DNA of 64,000 nucleotides from Massilibacillus massiliensis (GCF_900086705.1 NZ_LT575483.1:2679189-2743188), one strand, 5' to 3'; shown: positions 45,698-55,088, numbered from the stretch's first letter. Translations and numbers: made by a program. Notes: generated from the letters alone by a model not told the origin.

Positions 45698-46969
45698 TTG
45701 AAAGGATTAGAAGGCATTAAAGTAATCGAACTGACTTCTTACATTGCAGCACCAGCATGTCCACGAATTCTCGGTGAAATGGGAGCAGAGATTATTAAAA
45801 TTGAACCATTTAGCGGGGATGAACAACGTACACAAGGCCCTGGTTATGGTATGCTGCGTGATGATATTGAAGATCCTGCATTCGATATGGCTGGTCTTGA
45901 TAAGAATTGGTTGAGTGTGAATCTTAAAAGTAAAGAGGGTATCGCTTTCGTTTATAAAATGGTGGAGACTGCGGATGTTATTGTTACGAACTTTAGAGAT
46001 AAAGCTTTGGTTAAATTGGGGTTGGATTATGAAACGATTCGCAAGATGTTCCCGCATATCGTTTATGCGCAAATGAGAGGTTATGGCGAAAGAGGACCGG
46101 AAAGGGATTCAAGAGGATATGATGCGACTGCCTATTCTGCGCGTGGCGGCATATTGACTTCATTTCCGCAACTAGGTGAAAATCCAGTGAATGTTCCTGC
46201 TGCTTTTGGTGATTGGAATGCGAGCGGTTTTTTGACTGCCAGTGTTTTGGCCGCTTTAGTGAGAAAAGAGAAAACTGGTTTAGGCGACAAGGTAGTCGTT
46301 AACCTTTATCATGTCGCTTGTTGGGGAATGCAGCATGCGATTGTTTCACGCCAGGCAGGGGCTTTATATCCAAGATCAAGAAAGCTGGTTCCAACCCCGT
46401 CAAATAACTGTTATAAATCTCAAGATGGGATTTGGTTTTTGATTTGTCAGGGCAATTATAATAAATATTTCGAACAAATGGTTGAGGCATTCGGTATCGA
46501 ATCGCTTCGCGGCAATCAAGAATACAATACGTTAGAAAAACTTACGGCAAATAAGACGAATGGTTATGTGGTTGAACTTTTTGAAGATGCATTTATCAAA
46601 AAAACGTTTGCTGAATGGGAAGTAATTTTCAGAGAAAATGAGATTCCTTATCAGAAAGCATTTACGGTGGATGATATCCTTGTAGATGAAGAAGTTTATG
46701 CCAATGACATCCTAAGACATGTGAAATACAAATCTTATGGTGACCGCGTTATTCCGACAAGTCCAATTCGCATGAAGAGTGTTGGCGACCCTAAGTTGTG
46801 GATATCTAAACCGATTGGTTATGATACACGTGCGTACCTGTTGAAATATGGTTATTCTGAAACTGAGGTTCGGCAATTCATTGAAAATGGTGCTGTGAAG
46901 GTATATGAAGGCGGAGAATTGAATTTTGATAAATTAAGCAGCACGTCAGCGACAGAAGAGCTTCCTTAA
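45698..46969 (+). CDS. CaiB/BaiF-type (class III) CoA-transferase
   Basis: A 423-residue family III CoA-transferase, which moves CoA between carboxylic acids through an aspartyl-anhydride intermediate. The N-terminal signature is LEGIKVIELTSYIAAPACPR, followed by LGEMGAEIIKIEPFSGDEQR, LDKNWLSVNLKSKEG and SRGYDATAYSARGG, where the Asp in GYD is the likely nucleophile. Characterised relatives act on carnitine/crotonobetaine, oxalate or aromatic acids. The start is TTG after AAAGGGAG. It follows MFS transporter 1 by 54 bases and can recycle CoA from product to incoming substrate. Confidence 0.9.
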   Translation: MKGLEGIKVIELTSYIAAPACPRILGEMGAEIIKIEPFSGDEQRTQGPGYGMLRDDIEDPAFDMAGLDKNWLSVNLKSKEGIAFVYKMVETADVIVTNFRDKALVKLGLDYETIRKMFPHIVYAQMRGYGERGPERDSRGYDATAYSARGGILTSFPQLGENPVNVPAAFGDWNASGFLTASVLAALVRKEKTGLGDKVVVNLYHVACWGMQHAIVSRQAGALYPRSRKLVPTPSNNCYKSQDGIWFLICQGNYNKYFEQMVEAFGIESLRGNQEYNTLEKLTANKTNGYVVELFEDAFIKKTFAEWEVIFRENEIPYQKAFTVDDILVDEEVYANDILRHVKYKSYGDRVIPTSPIRMKSVGDPKLWISKPIGYDTRAYLLKYGYSETEVRQFIENGAVKVYEGGELNFDKLSSTSATEELP

Positions 46970-46993
46970 GGAAGATAATGTGTAAATAGAAAG

Positions 46994-47038
46994 GCTCCAT
47001 ATGCAATCTATACGGTACGGATAAATTGCATATGGAGC
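46994..47038. terminator. Hairpin after the CoA-transferase gene
   Basis: GCTCCATATGCAAT and ATTGCATATGGAGC form a 14-bp perfect stem with a 17-base loop. The T run after it is interrupted (TGATTTTGTTTT). It lies between convergent genes. Confidence 0.7.
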
Positions 47039-47139
47039 AGCCTGATTTTGTTTTACAAATTTTGTTCATGATACCCCTTGACTAGGATGTTTATAACAAT
47101 GCACAAAAGTGTAATTTTTCTGAGCAGCCTGGTCATTTT

Positions 47140-48066
47140 TTATCCATCGGAGGTATTGTGTATATAATTTTCCTGTGACCAATGTACAAAAAAATTCTTG
47201 AAATTTAAAACAACGGGAGAAAGTTTTTTCTTTTTTGGAAAGACCACGGATACAGTCCTAATTGCTTTCGGTTTAAAGCGAACTACAGCAATGTTTTTTC
47301 CTGCAGGACATGCCATTTTCGCTATCCGAGAGGATAGTAATGCGATTCCCATACCTTCGGTTACAAGGCTAACGCAGGTATCAACGTAGTGAGAATTATA
47401 GCCGAATTTCGGTTCAAATCCAGATAACTTACAGGCATCAATGGTGTCTGTAAAAGCTCCGGAAGACTTGGAGAGAGAAATAAAAGTTTCTTCCGCGGCT
47501 TCATGTAGATCGATTATTTCTCTGGAGGCAAATCGGTGAGCGGTATTCGTTATAATGACTAATTCGTCTTGGATCAGAGGGTATGACTCTAGCGGCATCT
47601 TGTCCGGTTTGTATTTGTTGTATGCGGTAAGAAAGGCTACGTCAATTTTTCCACTCGACAATAGTGGATAGAGGTCAAAACATTCGGCTTCATGAAATTC
47701 AAAAGAAATTTTTGGATAGTTTTTTTTGAAAGCTGCTATGAGTGGCGTAATACCAAAAGCTCCAAGCGCCGGGACACTGCCTATGGATATTTTACCGCTT
47801 TCACCATCCACATATTGTTGCATGGCCATGTTAATTCCGGAAATATCCAATATTAGTTTCTTGGCATTTTCAACAAATTCAATGCCCGCCGGAGTTAGAT
47901 GAACTGATCGTGTAGTTCTTCCGAATAGGACAACGCCCAATTCATCTTCAAGTTTTTTTATTTGCTGTGATAAAGAGGAGGGAGTTACACAAACTTCTTC
48001 CGCTGCACGAGAAAAATTTTGGTGCTTGGCTACTGCTAATATGTACCTGATTTGAAAAATCTCCAT
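47140..48066 (-). CDS. LysR-family regulator of the acyl-CoA cluster
   Basis: A 308-residue LysR protein. Its helix-turn-helix is IRYILAVAKHQNFSRAAEEV then CVTPSSLSQQIKKLEDELG, and an effector domain follows. It sits inside the acyl-CoA gene cluster, transcribed opposite to its neighbours, and is the only regulator there. It is the best candidate for binding the 27-base element shared by the four promoters at 39878, 42084, 48389 and 50009; this is inference. The ATG at 48066 has an AAAGGA site; the upstream extension does not. Confidence 0.88.
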   Translation of the reverse strand: MEIFQIRYILAVAKHQNFSRAAEEVCVTPSSLSQQIKKLEDELGVVLFGRTTRSVHLTPAGIEFVENAKKLILDISGINMAMQQYVDGESGKISIGSVPALGAFGITPLIAAFKKNYPKISFEFHEAECFDLYPLLSSGKIDVAFLTAYNKYKPDKMPLESYPLIQDELVIITNTAHRFASREIIDLHEAAEETFISLSKSSGAFTDTIDACKLSGFEPKFGYNSHYVDTCVSLVTEGMGIALLSSRIAKMACPAGKNIAVVRFKPKAIRTVSVVFPKKKKLSPVVLNFKNFFVHWSQENYIHNTSDG

Positions 48067-48202
48067 ATAGTCTATTCCTTTCTGACGCACGATCTAATGC
48101 GTATATTGATAATTAATAAGAATGTTAATATTTATAATATTTATTTTAGATATTCTTGATACTTTACAAATTTCCTTTAAAATCAGAATTGTATAATAAT
48201 TC

Positions 48203-48240
48203 AAAAAAGCTTTGATTATTGAATAATCGAAGCTTTTTTA
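48203..48240. terminator. Terminator-like hairpin without an obvious gene
   Basis: AAAAAAGCTT and AAGCTTTTTT with an inner GATTA/TAATC pairing form a strong hairpin with A and T tracts. It lies between the LysR start (48066, leftward) and promoter C (48389, rightward), so no annotated rightward gene needs it. The rest of 48067-48604 holds promoter C and no gene seen. Confidence 0.7.
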
Positions 48241-48388
48241 TGTGGTTTCTGCGGCGCGGAATTATTAACTTTTTCTAATCAATCTTACCTATATGCTGGA
48301 TCATATTGCATATTCGCAGTAGATGTATTTTGCGATTGGTTAGTATGGCTAAAAATTCATCCGGATTAGTTTCTTTTTATTCATAATA

Positions 48389-48441
48389 GTTTGAATATTT
48401 AAATTTATTAAATTGTTGTAAATCATTTAATAAATTACATT
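48389..48441 (+). promoter_or_regulatory. Shared regulon promoter C (MFS transporter 2)
   Basis: The 27-base element (48389-48415) begins GTTTGAATATTT and ends TTAAATTG. -35 TTGTTG at 48413-48418, a 17-base spacer, and -10 TACATT at 48436-48441. The leader before the gene is about 160 bases long and contains a short GGCATAA string also present in the leader at 50149-50206. Confidence 0.75.
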
Positions 48442-48604
48442 AAAGAAAGAGTTATAGTGTGACGTCAAATAGATAGCATCTTTAAAATTAAAATATTTTA
48501 ACAATTACAAACGTTTCTAGTTGTCGAAATGGATCGACGTAGAAGGAGATTATACCTATTTGGCATAAGACCCTATTATCATAGAAAAGAGAGGCGGAAT
48601 GATT

Positions 48605-49909
48605 ATGGACGCAAAGATTGGTAAAAAAAGATGGTATATGATTGCTATGTTGACATTGTGCTATACGATTCTTTATATGGATAGATCATGTATGTCGATG
48701 GCAGGACCTTCTATGATGAAGCATTTCAATTGGAGTGCCACACAATACGGGTTGGTTTCAACAGCTTTCTTTATTGGCTATGCATGTACGCAGTTTCCGG
48801 GCGGGTGGTTGGCGGATCGATTTGGCGGTGGAAAGGTTACAATGATTGGCGCTCTTTGGTGGTCGCTGTTTGTATTTGTAACGCCTTTTGGCTCTACAAT
48901 GGGGCTAATGGTAATGATACGAGTTGCAATGGGGTGGGGAGAAGGTGTTTCTTTACCGGCGATGACTTCAATTGTAGCACAGTGGATGCCGAAAAAAGAA
49001 TCTGGGTTAGCCCAAGGGTTGAGTCTTATGGGGGTGGCTATCGGAATTGCTGCGGCTATGCCGATATCGGCTTGGATTATCCAAACTTGGGGATGGCAAA
49101 TGGTCTTTTTCTCTTTTGCTTTTATTGCTCCGCTTTGGGTCATTCTCTGGCTTAAGTATGGTAAGGATAAGCCTGAGGAGCATCCGACAATAAGTAAGGA
49201 AGAAATAGCGTATATTAGAGCAGATCAAGGTGGTTTGGCAGAAGGTACAAATCAGATCGTAACCTTGACCGCTAAAGATATATTTTCAGTACGGTCAGTT
49301 TGGATCGGTGCAATTTCTTTTTTTTGTACCAATTACCTCTTTTACTTATTTATGACCTGGTTGCCGGTGTACTTTGTTAAGGGGCGTGGCTTCGCGCTAG
49401 GAACAAGTGCAATATATAGTATGATGCCATATGTGGTTGCCATGTTCACGTATCCATTAGGCGGCTGGCTGGCTGATCAGGCCGCAAAGAAATTAGGACA
49501 CAATATTGGGAGAAAGCTATTTCCGATACTTGGCATGATAGGTGCTGGCGTTTTATTAATATACGGTTCTAAGGCGATGAATGCCAGTATGGCGGTAGCT
49601 TTAATATCAGCGTCTAATGGAGTTTTATGCCTAACCATGGGAGGATATTATTCTATGCCGATCGTTTTTTCTCCCACGCATGCCGGCAAAATTGTTGGCC
49701 TTTATGCCACCTGTGCCACAATTGGCGGTATAATTGCACCGCTTCTGACGGGGGTGGTTGTGGATTTATATGGGTATGACTATGCGTTATACTTAGGGGC
49801 GGGCTTATCGATACTGGGAGCACTTATTCTGATGACGAGTCAGGTTAAACCGATTATCCCCAGAGTTGATAGAGATAAAGCGCCGAAGTGTAATTCAGTA
49901 CGAAGTTAG
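48605..49909 (+). CDS. MFS transporter 2 (ACS-like organic anion carrier)
   Basis: A 434-residue carrier with 12 predicted helices, paralogous to the one at 44351. It begins MDAKIGKKRWYMIAMLTL and has MDRSCMSMAGPSMM in helix one and GWLADRFGGGKV in loop 2-3. Having two such carriers, each with a dehydrogenase under the same promoter type, suggests uptake of two related acids or substrate/product exchange. ATG at 48605 is preferred for spacing from GAGAGGCGG; ATG at 48599 is close to that site. Confidence 0.88.
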   Translation: MDAKIGKKRWYMIAMLTLCYTILYMDRSCMSMAGPSMMKHFNWSATQYGLVSTAFFIGYACTQFPGGWLADRFGGGKVTMIGALWWSLFVFVTPFGSTMGLMVMIRVAMGWGEGVSLPAMTSIVAQWMPKKESGLAQGLSLMGVAIGIAAAMPISAWIIQTWGWQMVFFSFAFIAPLWVILWLKYGKDKPEEHPTISKEEIAYIRADQGGLAEGTNQIVTLTAKDIFSVRSVWIGAISFFCTNYLFYLFMTWLPVYFVKGRGFALGTSAIYSMMPYVVAMFTYPLGGWLADQAAKKLGHNIGRKLFPILGMIGAGVLLIYGSKAMNASMAVALISASNGVLCLTMGGYYSMPIVFSPTHAGKIVGLYATCATIGGIIAPLLTGVVVDLYGYDYALYLGAGLSILGALILMTSQVKPIIPRVDRDKAPKCNSVRS

Positions 49910-50008
49910 AAGTCGGTCAATAAAGTTTGACGATTGGGGATGAACTGAAAATGGTAGTGATTCATATTGTTAAAGAGCAATCTGACAATTCAGTTTTAAT
50001 TTATAATT

Positions 50009-50061
50009 GTTTGATAATTTAGAAAAGTTAAATTGTTGTTAATCGTGAAGTATAGTACAGT
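50009..50061 (+). promoter_or_regulatory. Shared regulon promoter D (acyl-CoA dehydrogenase 2 operon)
   Basis: The 27-base element (50009-50035) begins GTTTGATAATTT and ends TTAAATTG. -35 TTGTTG at 50033-50038, a 17-base spacer, and -10 TACAGT at 50056-50061. It drives the dehydrogenase-etfBA unit. Confidence 0.78.
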
Positions 50062-50148
50062 TTATATGGGTGGAAAAAGTGGCTCTGGTTTTTGAAAACA
50101 AAGTGCCTGATTTTGTAAACAAATATAGGTGGAGGATGGCAGAAATGA

Positions 50149-50206
50149 AAAAGTCTAAGGCATAAAGCCTTGCACTATAAATACTTTCAATTTTTGAGAG
50201 TATACG
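50149..50206 (+). ncRNA. Two-hairpin leader RNA upstream of acyl-CoA dehydrogenase 2
   Basis: The first hairpin pairs TAAGGC with GCCTTG across an ATAAA loop, enclosed by AGT/ACT. The second pairs ATACTTTC with GAGAGTAT. It matches the leader at 42247-42306 in order, loop sequence (ATAA) and linker (ATAAATACTTTC), and lies about 24 bases before the start codon. Confidence 0.6.
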
Positions 50207-50229
50207 AAATGATTTGGGGAGGATTTGCG

Positions 50230-51363
50230 ATGGGACACATATTAACAGATGAACAAAAAGAATTGGTTGAAATGGTAAGAAACTTTGCACTTAAAGAAGT
50301 AAAACCGCATGTTAAAGAACTTGATGAAAAAGGTGAATTTCCAAAGGAGCTTCTTAAACAGGCTTTTGAGATGGGCTTGCATTGTTTGGAAATACCTGAG
50401 GAATATGGTGGTTCAGGACTGGATTATCAAACGACAGCTATTGTTTTTGAAGAATTAGCCAAAGTCGATGCTGGCTATGCTATTTCTTTGGTGACTACAT
50501 TTGTTGCACTGCGTTCAGTTATCGCGGCAGGCAATGATGAACAGAAAAAGTTGTTTGCCGATATCATTATTCCAGGTGCCTTTGGCGGGTTCTGCCTAAC
50601 AGAGCCAAATTCCGGATCGGATGCAGGATCGATGAGAGGAACTGCAGTTAGGGAAGGCGATGAATACGTAATTAACGCCAATAAATGCTTTGTTACAAAC
50701 GGGGGCGTTGCAGATGTATTTGTTGTATTTGCATCAACGGATAGAAGTAAAGGTATTAAGGGGATATCAGCCTTTATTGTAGAGCGAAATAGAGCGGGAA
50801 TTACTGTTGGAAAACACGAAAACAAAATGGGTCTTCGGTTATCTAATACTACGGATGTAATTTTTACGGATGTAAGAATTCCAGTTGATCATCTGCTTGG
50901 GGAAGAGGGAACAGGTTTTATTACAGCAATGAATACGCTAAATGTTTCCAGAGCTTTCGTTGGTGCTTTAGCAGTTGGCATTTGTCAAGCAGCAATTGAC
51001 GAGGCTGTAAAATATGCAAAAGAAAGATTTCAATTTAAAAAACCGATCGGGCAATTACAGGCTGTCCAAATGATTTTGGCAGATATGGAAATTCAGACTG
51101 AGGCAGCTCGTCAATTGGTACAACATGCAATGGTCTTAATGGATGATCATAAGCCAGTGATAAAAGAAGGCTCAATTACAAAAACATTCTGTGGTGACAC
51201 GGTTGTAAAAGTAACTACGGATGCCGTTCAAATCTTTGGCGGATATGGTGTCAGTAAGGAATATCCGGTTGAAAAACTGATGAGAGATTCTAAGGTGTTC
51301 CAAATCTTTGAAGGAACAAATCAGATTCAAAGAATCGTCATTGCAAGAGAAATGCTAAAGTGA
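50230..51363 (+). CDS. Acyl-CoA dehydrogenase 2
   Basis: A 377-residue FAD enzyme close to short-chain acyl-CoA dehydrogenases. Signatures: GGFCLTEPNSGSDAGSMRGT at the FAD site, RFQFKKPIGQLQAVQMILAD, QIFGGYGVSKEYPVEKLMRD and FEGTNQIQRIVIAREML, which holds the catalytic Glu. It is the first gene of an operon with etfB and etfA, so its electrons pass to or from ETF. It could oxidise the acyl-CoA or reduce the enoyl-CoA. The ATG at 50230 follows GGGGAGG; the upstream in-frame extension overlaps the structured leader. Confidence 0.94.
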   Translation: MGHILTDEQKELVEMVRNFALKEVKPHVKELDEKGEFPKELLKQAFEMGLHCLEIPEEYGGSGLDYQTTAIVFEELAKVDAGYAISLVTTFVALRSVIAAGNDEQKKLFADIIIPGAFGGFCLTEPNSGSDAGSMRGTAVREGDEYVINANKCFVTNGGVADVFVVFASTDRSKGIKGISAFIVERNRAGITVGKHENKMGLRLSNTTDVIFTDVRIPVDHLLGEEGTGFITAMNTLNVSRAFVGALAVGICQAAIDEAVKYAKERFQFKKPIGQLQAVQMILADMEIQTEAARQLVQHAMVLMDDHKPVIKEGSITKTFCGDTVVKVTTDAVQIFGGYGVSKEYPVEKLMRDSKVFQIFEGTNQIQRIVIAREMLK

Positions 51364-51385
51364 AAAATTACGAGGAGGGATCATT

Positions 51386-52174
51386 ATGGAGATTTTAGTT
51401 TGCGTAAAGCAAGTACCAGATAGTTCTGATGTAAGCATAGACACAGCAACCAATACGTTGATTCGTGATGGGGTACCAAGTGTTTTAAATCCTTTTGATG
51501 GCAATGCCCTTGAAGCGGCAGTGCAGTTGAAAGAAGCACATGGTGGTACGGTGACTGTATTGAGTATGGGACCGGAACAAGCGAAAAGTGTTTTAAAGGA
51601 ATGTGTATCGCTTGGTGCTGACAAAGCAGTACTGATCAGTGACAAAGCCTTTGCTGGATCGGATACTCTCGTAACCAGTTATATATTGGCAAATGCGATT
51701 AAAAAACTTGGTAAGTTTGATCTTATTCTCTGTGGTAAACAGGCAATTGATGGCGATACCGGACATGTTGGTCCAGAAATAGCAGAGCAACTGGATTTGC
51801 CGCAGCTTACCTTTGTTGCCAAGATAGAAGTTCAGGGTGATACGATTACCGTGAATAAAGAACATGATGAAGGTTATGAAGTGGTCGAAGCCAAGCTTCC
51901 TGTGGTGGCTACGGTAGTAAAATCCATTAATATTCCGAGATATCCATCCATTAAAAGTAAAATGGCAGCAAATAAAGCCAAGATAGAAGTCCTGACAGCG
52001 GCAGAACTGCCAGAAATTGATATCGAGAAAACAGGGCTCAAAGGTTCACCGACAAAAGTAGTAAAAATGTTTACGCCTCCTAAAAAAGAATCAGGCATTA
52101 GGATTTGTGAAAGTAGTGGAAAAGAATGTGCACTAAAATTATTCGAAGAATTCGTGACTGCTAAACTTATTTAA
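51386..52174 (+). CDS. etfB: Electron transfer flavoprotein beta subunit
   Basis: A 262-residue ETF beta subunit. It begins MEILVCVKQVPDSSDVSID and has LILCGKQAIDGDTGHVGPEI and a VATVVKSINIPRYPSIKSKM segment near the FAD/AMP site. With EtfA it carries electrons for the dehydrogenase just upstream. Some anaerobe ETFs hold two FADs and bifurcate electrons; this cannot be decided by eye. It lies 22 bases after the dehydrogenase gene. Confidence 0.95.
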   Translation: MEILVCVKQVPDSSDVSIDTATNTLIRDGVPSVLNPFDGNALEAAVQLKEAHGGTVTVLSMGPEQAKSVLKECVSLGADKAVLISDKAFAGSDTLVTSYILANAIKKLGKFDLILCGKQAIDGDTGHVGPEIAEQLDLPQLTFVAKIEVQGDTITVNKEHDEGYEVVEAKLPVVATVVKSINIPRYPSIKSKMAANKAKIEVLTAAELPEIDIEKTGLKGSPTKVVKMFTPPKKESGIRICESSGKECALKLFEEFVTAKLI

Positions 52175-52185
52175 GGAGGCGTGTA

Positions 52186-53199
52186 ATGATGAATATTGCG
52201 GACTATAAAAATATATGGGTGCTGATTGAAAATGTTGATGGAGCAGCAAAAAATGTAGGACTGGAATTATTAAGTCAGGGGCGTATTTTGGCGGATGCCA
52301 ATCAGGAAAAACTAGTCGGCGTTGTGATTGGAAACAACGTTGCCGCTGCGGTTAAATCAACGATTGCGTATGGTGCAGATGAGGTGTTGGTAGTCGAGGG
52401 TGAGGAATATAAGGATTACAGTACCGATGGATATACCAATGCCATGGTAAAGCTGGTTGAAAAGTATAAACCGTCAGTGCTTTTAATCGGAGCCTCCAAT
52501 CATGGGAAAGATTTGAGCCCACGGATTTCCGCGCGACTGGAAACTGGTGTGACTGCAGATTGCACCGTATTGGGCATTGATGAGGCAACGCGCGAGATCG
52601 AATGGACGAGACCCGCTTTTGGCGGAAATTATATGGCGACGGTTGTATGTTCTAATACCAGACCGCAGATTGGAACCGTAAGACCTGGCGTATTTAAAAA
52701 GGCACTGCCAGATGATGCGAGAACTGCACCGGTGATAAAGGAAGAAATTTGCACGCCTGCTGAAATGATTCGCACAAAAGTAATTGATCTTATCAAAGCT
52801 GTAGGGGGATCCGCCGTTAAGATTGAAGAGGCCGAAGTGATCGTTTCTGGGGGCAGAGGCATGGGAAAACAGGAGAGCTTTGCCTTGCTGAAGGATTTAG
52901 CAGATCTTTTTGGCGGTGCAGTGGGTGCATCAAGGGCAGCGGTAGATGCCGGATGGATGCCGCCCTTGCAGCAAGTAGGTCAAACAGGAAAAACCGTAGG
53001 CCCTAAGATTTACTTTGCCTGCGGGATATCAGGCGCTATACAGCATTTGGCAGGTATGACGTCTTCGGATATTATCGTAGCCATCAATAAAGATCCGGAA
53101 GCACCTATCTTTGATGTGGCCGATTATGGCGTAGTAGGTGATTTATTTGAAGTGATTCCAGCTCTTATTGAGGAAATTAAGAAAAGCAGAGCAAACTAA
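52186..53199 (+). CDS. etfA: Electron transfer flavoprotein alpha subunit
   Basis: A 337-residue ETF alpha subunit. The C-terminal FAD domain has VSGGRGMGKQESFALLKDLA, GASRAAVDAGWMPPLQQVGQ and CGISGAIQHLAGMTSSDIIV, ending with NKDPEAPIFDVADYGVVGDL. There is no N-terminal ferredoxin domain, unlike some anaerobic EtfA proteins such as CarE. It is the partner of EtfB 11 bases upstream. Confidence 0.95.
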   Translation: MMNIADYKNIWVLIENVDGAAKNVGLELLSQGRILADANQEKLVGVVIGNNVAAAVKSTIAYGADEVLVVEGEEYKDYSTDGYTNAMVKLVEKYKPSVLLIGASNHGKDLSPRISARLETGVTADCTVLGIDEATREIEWTRPAFGGNYMATVVCSNTRPQIGTVRPGVFKKALPDDARTAPVIKEEICTPAEMIRTKVIDLIKAVGGSAVKIEEAEVIVSGGRGMGKQESFALLKDLADLFGGAVGASRAAVDAGWMPPLQQVGQTGKTVGPKIYFACGISGAIQHLAGMTSSDIIVAINKDPEAPIFDVADYGVVGDLFEVIPALIEEIKKSRAN

Positions 53200-53391
53200 G
53201 TTTCATAACTGAAAATAGTATAGCTCTAAATGCTCCATGGATAGAAGCGGCTTAAAATTTTTATCTTCAAGGGGACTACGTGGATTCAGAAAGATCATGC
53301 ATATTTGCATAGAGCCTGAACCATTAAAGTAACAAGCGGAGAGTTTTAAACAACTTCTATTAGATTTATTTTCAATCAAGGGGTGAGAGGA

Positions 53392-55041
53392 ATGTCTTCA
53401 ATAAGAAAAGCTGGTGGATCTCGTGAACACTACTATAGGCGGAAAGGTTATTGGGGGGATGCAACCTTAGCTGATTATTGGAGAATGGCGGTTCTAAGCT
53501 CCCCGGAAAAAATAGCTGTGATGGATCTGCAAGGTACAAGTTACACCTATGCCGAATTAGATGATGCGGCTGGCAGAGTTGCATCTTTTTTGCAAGATGC
53601 AGGAGTGAAATATGGAGATTTTGTTTCTTTCCAATTACCTGGATGGGCTGAATTTACCGTTGTTTACATAGCCTGTCTGAAAGTGGGGGCAGTTGCGAAT
53701 CCTCTTTTACCATGTTATCGACAAAAGGAATTAGTACATATTCTTAATCAATGTGAATCAAAAGTTTTTTTCTTTCCAATGAAATATCGAAGGCTGTCTT
53801 ACTTGCCAATGGTTCAGTCCATCCTTTCTCAACTTCCTTGTTTAAATGAATTGGTAATTGTAGAAAAAGAAGAGAATGTATCTGATGGCAATACCTTTGG
53901 AAGGATACTGAAACAATATACACCATTGCCCGATCAGCGTGTGGGGCGGGCTGAGGATTTAGCGGCGGTTTTATTTACCTCGGGAACGGATGGGGCTCCT
54001 AAAGGAGTTATGTTTAATCATAATAATATGATTGCCAGTGAAAAAGCTTTTGCAGCCGCATTAAATTTTAATTATACAGATGTTATGTTAATGCCAGCGC
54101 CAATGGCACATGCTACCGGCTTTCATCACGGCGTAACGGTACCTTTTATGTTTGGTGCTACAAGTGTACTTCAGGATGTATTTTCTGCAGACACCAGCCT
54201 CGCATTAATCACACGGGAACGATGTACTTGCAGCATGGGGGCTACCCCCTTTGTTTATGATATACTGCGTGCGTTGCAAAGTCGGCAATATGACATATCT
54301 TCACTTCGCTTTTTCCTATGTGGCGGAGCGCCAATACCCAGACATATCGTTGAGGAAGGGCTGAAAGCAGGGCTCAAAGTGATTGGTGTTTATGGATCTA
54401 CTGAAAGTGTTCCTCATACAGTGGTACGTCTGCATGATCCGATTGATAAAGTTATACAGACGGATGGTGCGCCGGTACCCAGTGTAGAGGTGCAGGCTGT
54501 TGATCCATTACGTCATCCAGTACCTGTGGGAATTGAAGGAGAAGAAGCCTCACGCGGTCCGAATGTTTTTATGGGGTATTTTAAAGATCCGGAAACTACT
54601 GCGCGTGTTTTTGATGAGGAAGGTTGGTATTATAGTGGTGACTTGTGTACTTTGGACGAGGATGGATATGTCAGGATTACCGGCAGAAAAAAAGACTTTA
54701 TTATTCGTGGTGGGGAGAATATCAGCAGTGTGGAGATAGAAAATATTTTATTGCAAATTCCTGGTGTTTATGAAGCTGGTGTCGTAGCAATGCCAGATGA
54801 GCGATTGGGTGAGAGAATTTGTGCTTATGTAGTAATGCAAGAACGGAATGAAAGTCTGACTTTAAATAGTATAAAAGCCTTTTTTGAGGAAAAGAAGGTG
54901 GCCAAATGCAAATGGCCGGAACGGCTGGAAATCATAAATTGTCTTCCAAGAAATGCGGCAGGTAAGATACAGAAATTTATATTACGACAGGATATAAAAC
55001 ATAAATTGAGCCAAGAGAATGCCAAGATTGCTGTATACTAA
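53392..55041 (+). CDS. Acyl-CoA ligase, AMP-forming (CaiC/FadD-like)
   Basis: A 549-residue adenylate-forming enzyme that joins a carboxylic acid to CoA using ATP. Core motifs: the P-loop FTSGTDGAPKGVMFNHNN, VYGSTES, YYSGDLCTLDEDGYVRITG, RKKDFIIRGGENISS, and PRNAAGKIQ with the catalytic Lys. Crotonobetaine/carnitine-CoA ligase CaiC is a plausible relative, but the substrate is unknown. Ligase and CoA-transferase in one cluster would give priming with ATP and then cheap CoA recycling. ATG at 53392 is chosen over the GTG at 53383. Confidence 0.9.
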   Translation: MSSIRKAGGSREHYYRRKGYWGDATLADYWRMAVLSSPEKIAVMDLQGTSYTYAELDDAAGRVASFLQDAGVKYGDFVSFQLPGWAEFTVVYIACLKVGAVANPLLPCYRQKELVHILNQCESKVFFFPMKYRRLSYLPMVQSILSQLPCLNELVIVEKEENVSDGNTFGRILKQYTPLPDQRVGRAEDLAAVLFTSGTDGAPKGVMFNHNNMIASEKAFAAALNFNYTDVMLMPAPMAHATGFHHGVTVPFMFGATSVLQDVFSADTSLALITRERCTCSMGATPFVYDILRALQSRQYDISSLRFFLCGGAPIPRHIVEEGLKAGLKVIGVYGSTESVPHTVVRLHDPIDKVIQTDGAPVPSVEVQAVDPLRHPVPVGIEGEEASRGPNVFMGYFKDPETTARVFDEEGWYYSGDLCTLDEDGYVRITGRKKDFIIRGGENISSVEIENILLQIPGVYEAGVVAMPDERLGERICAYVVMQERNESLTLNSIKAFFEEKKVAKCKWPERLEIINCLPRNAAGKIQKFILRQDIKHKLSQENAKIAVY

Positions 55042-55088
55042 CTTCGGTATTGCCGCAAAATCAGTAAAAACAGAGGGGAGGATCGCTG

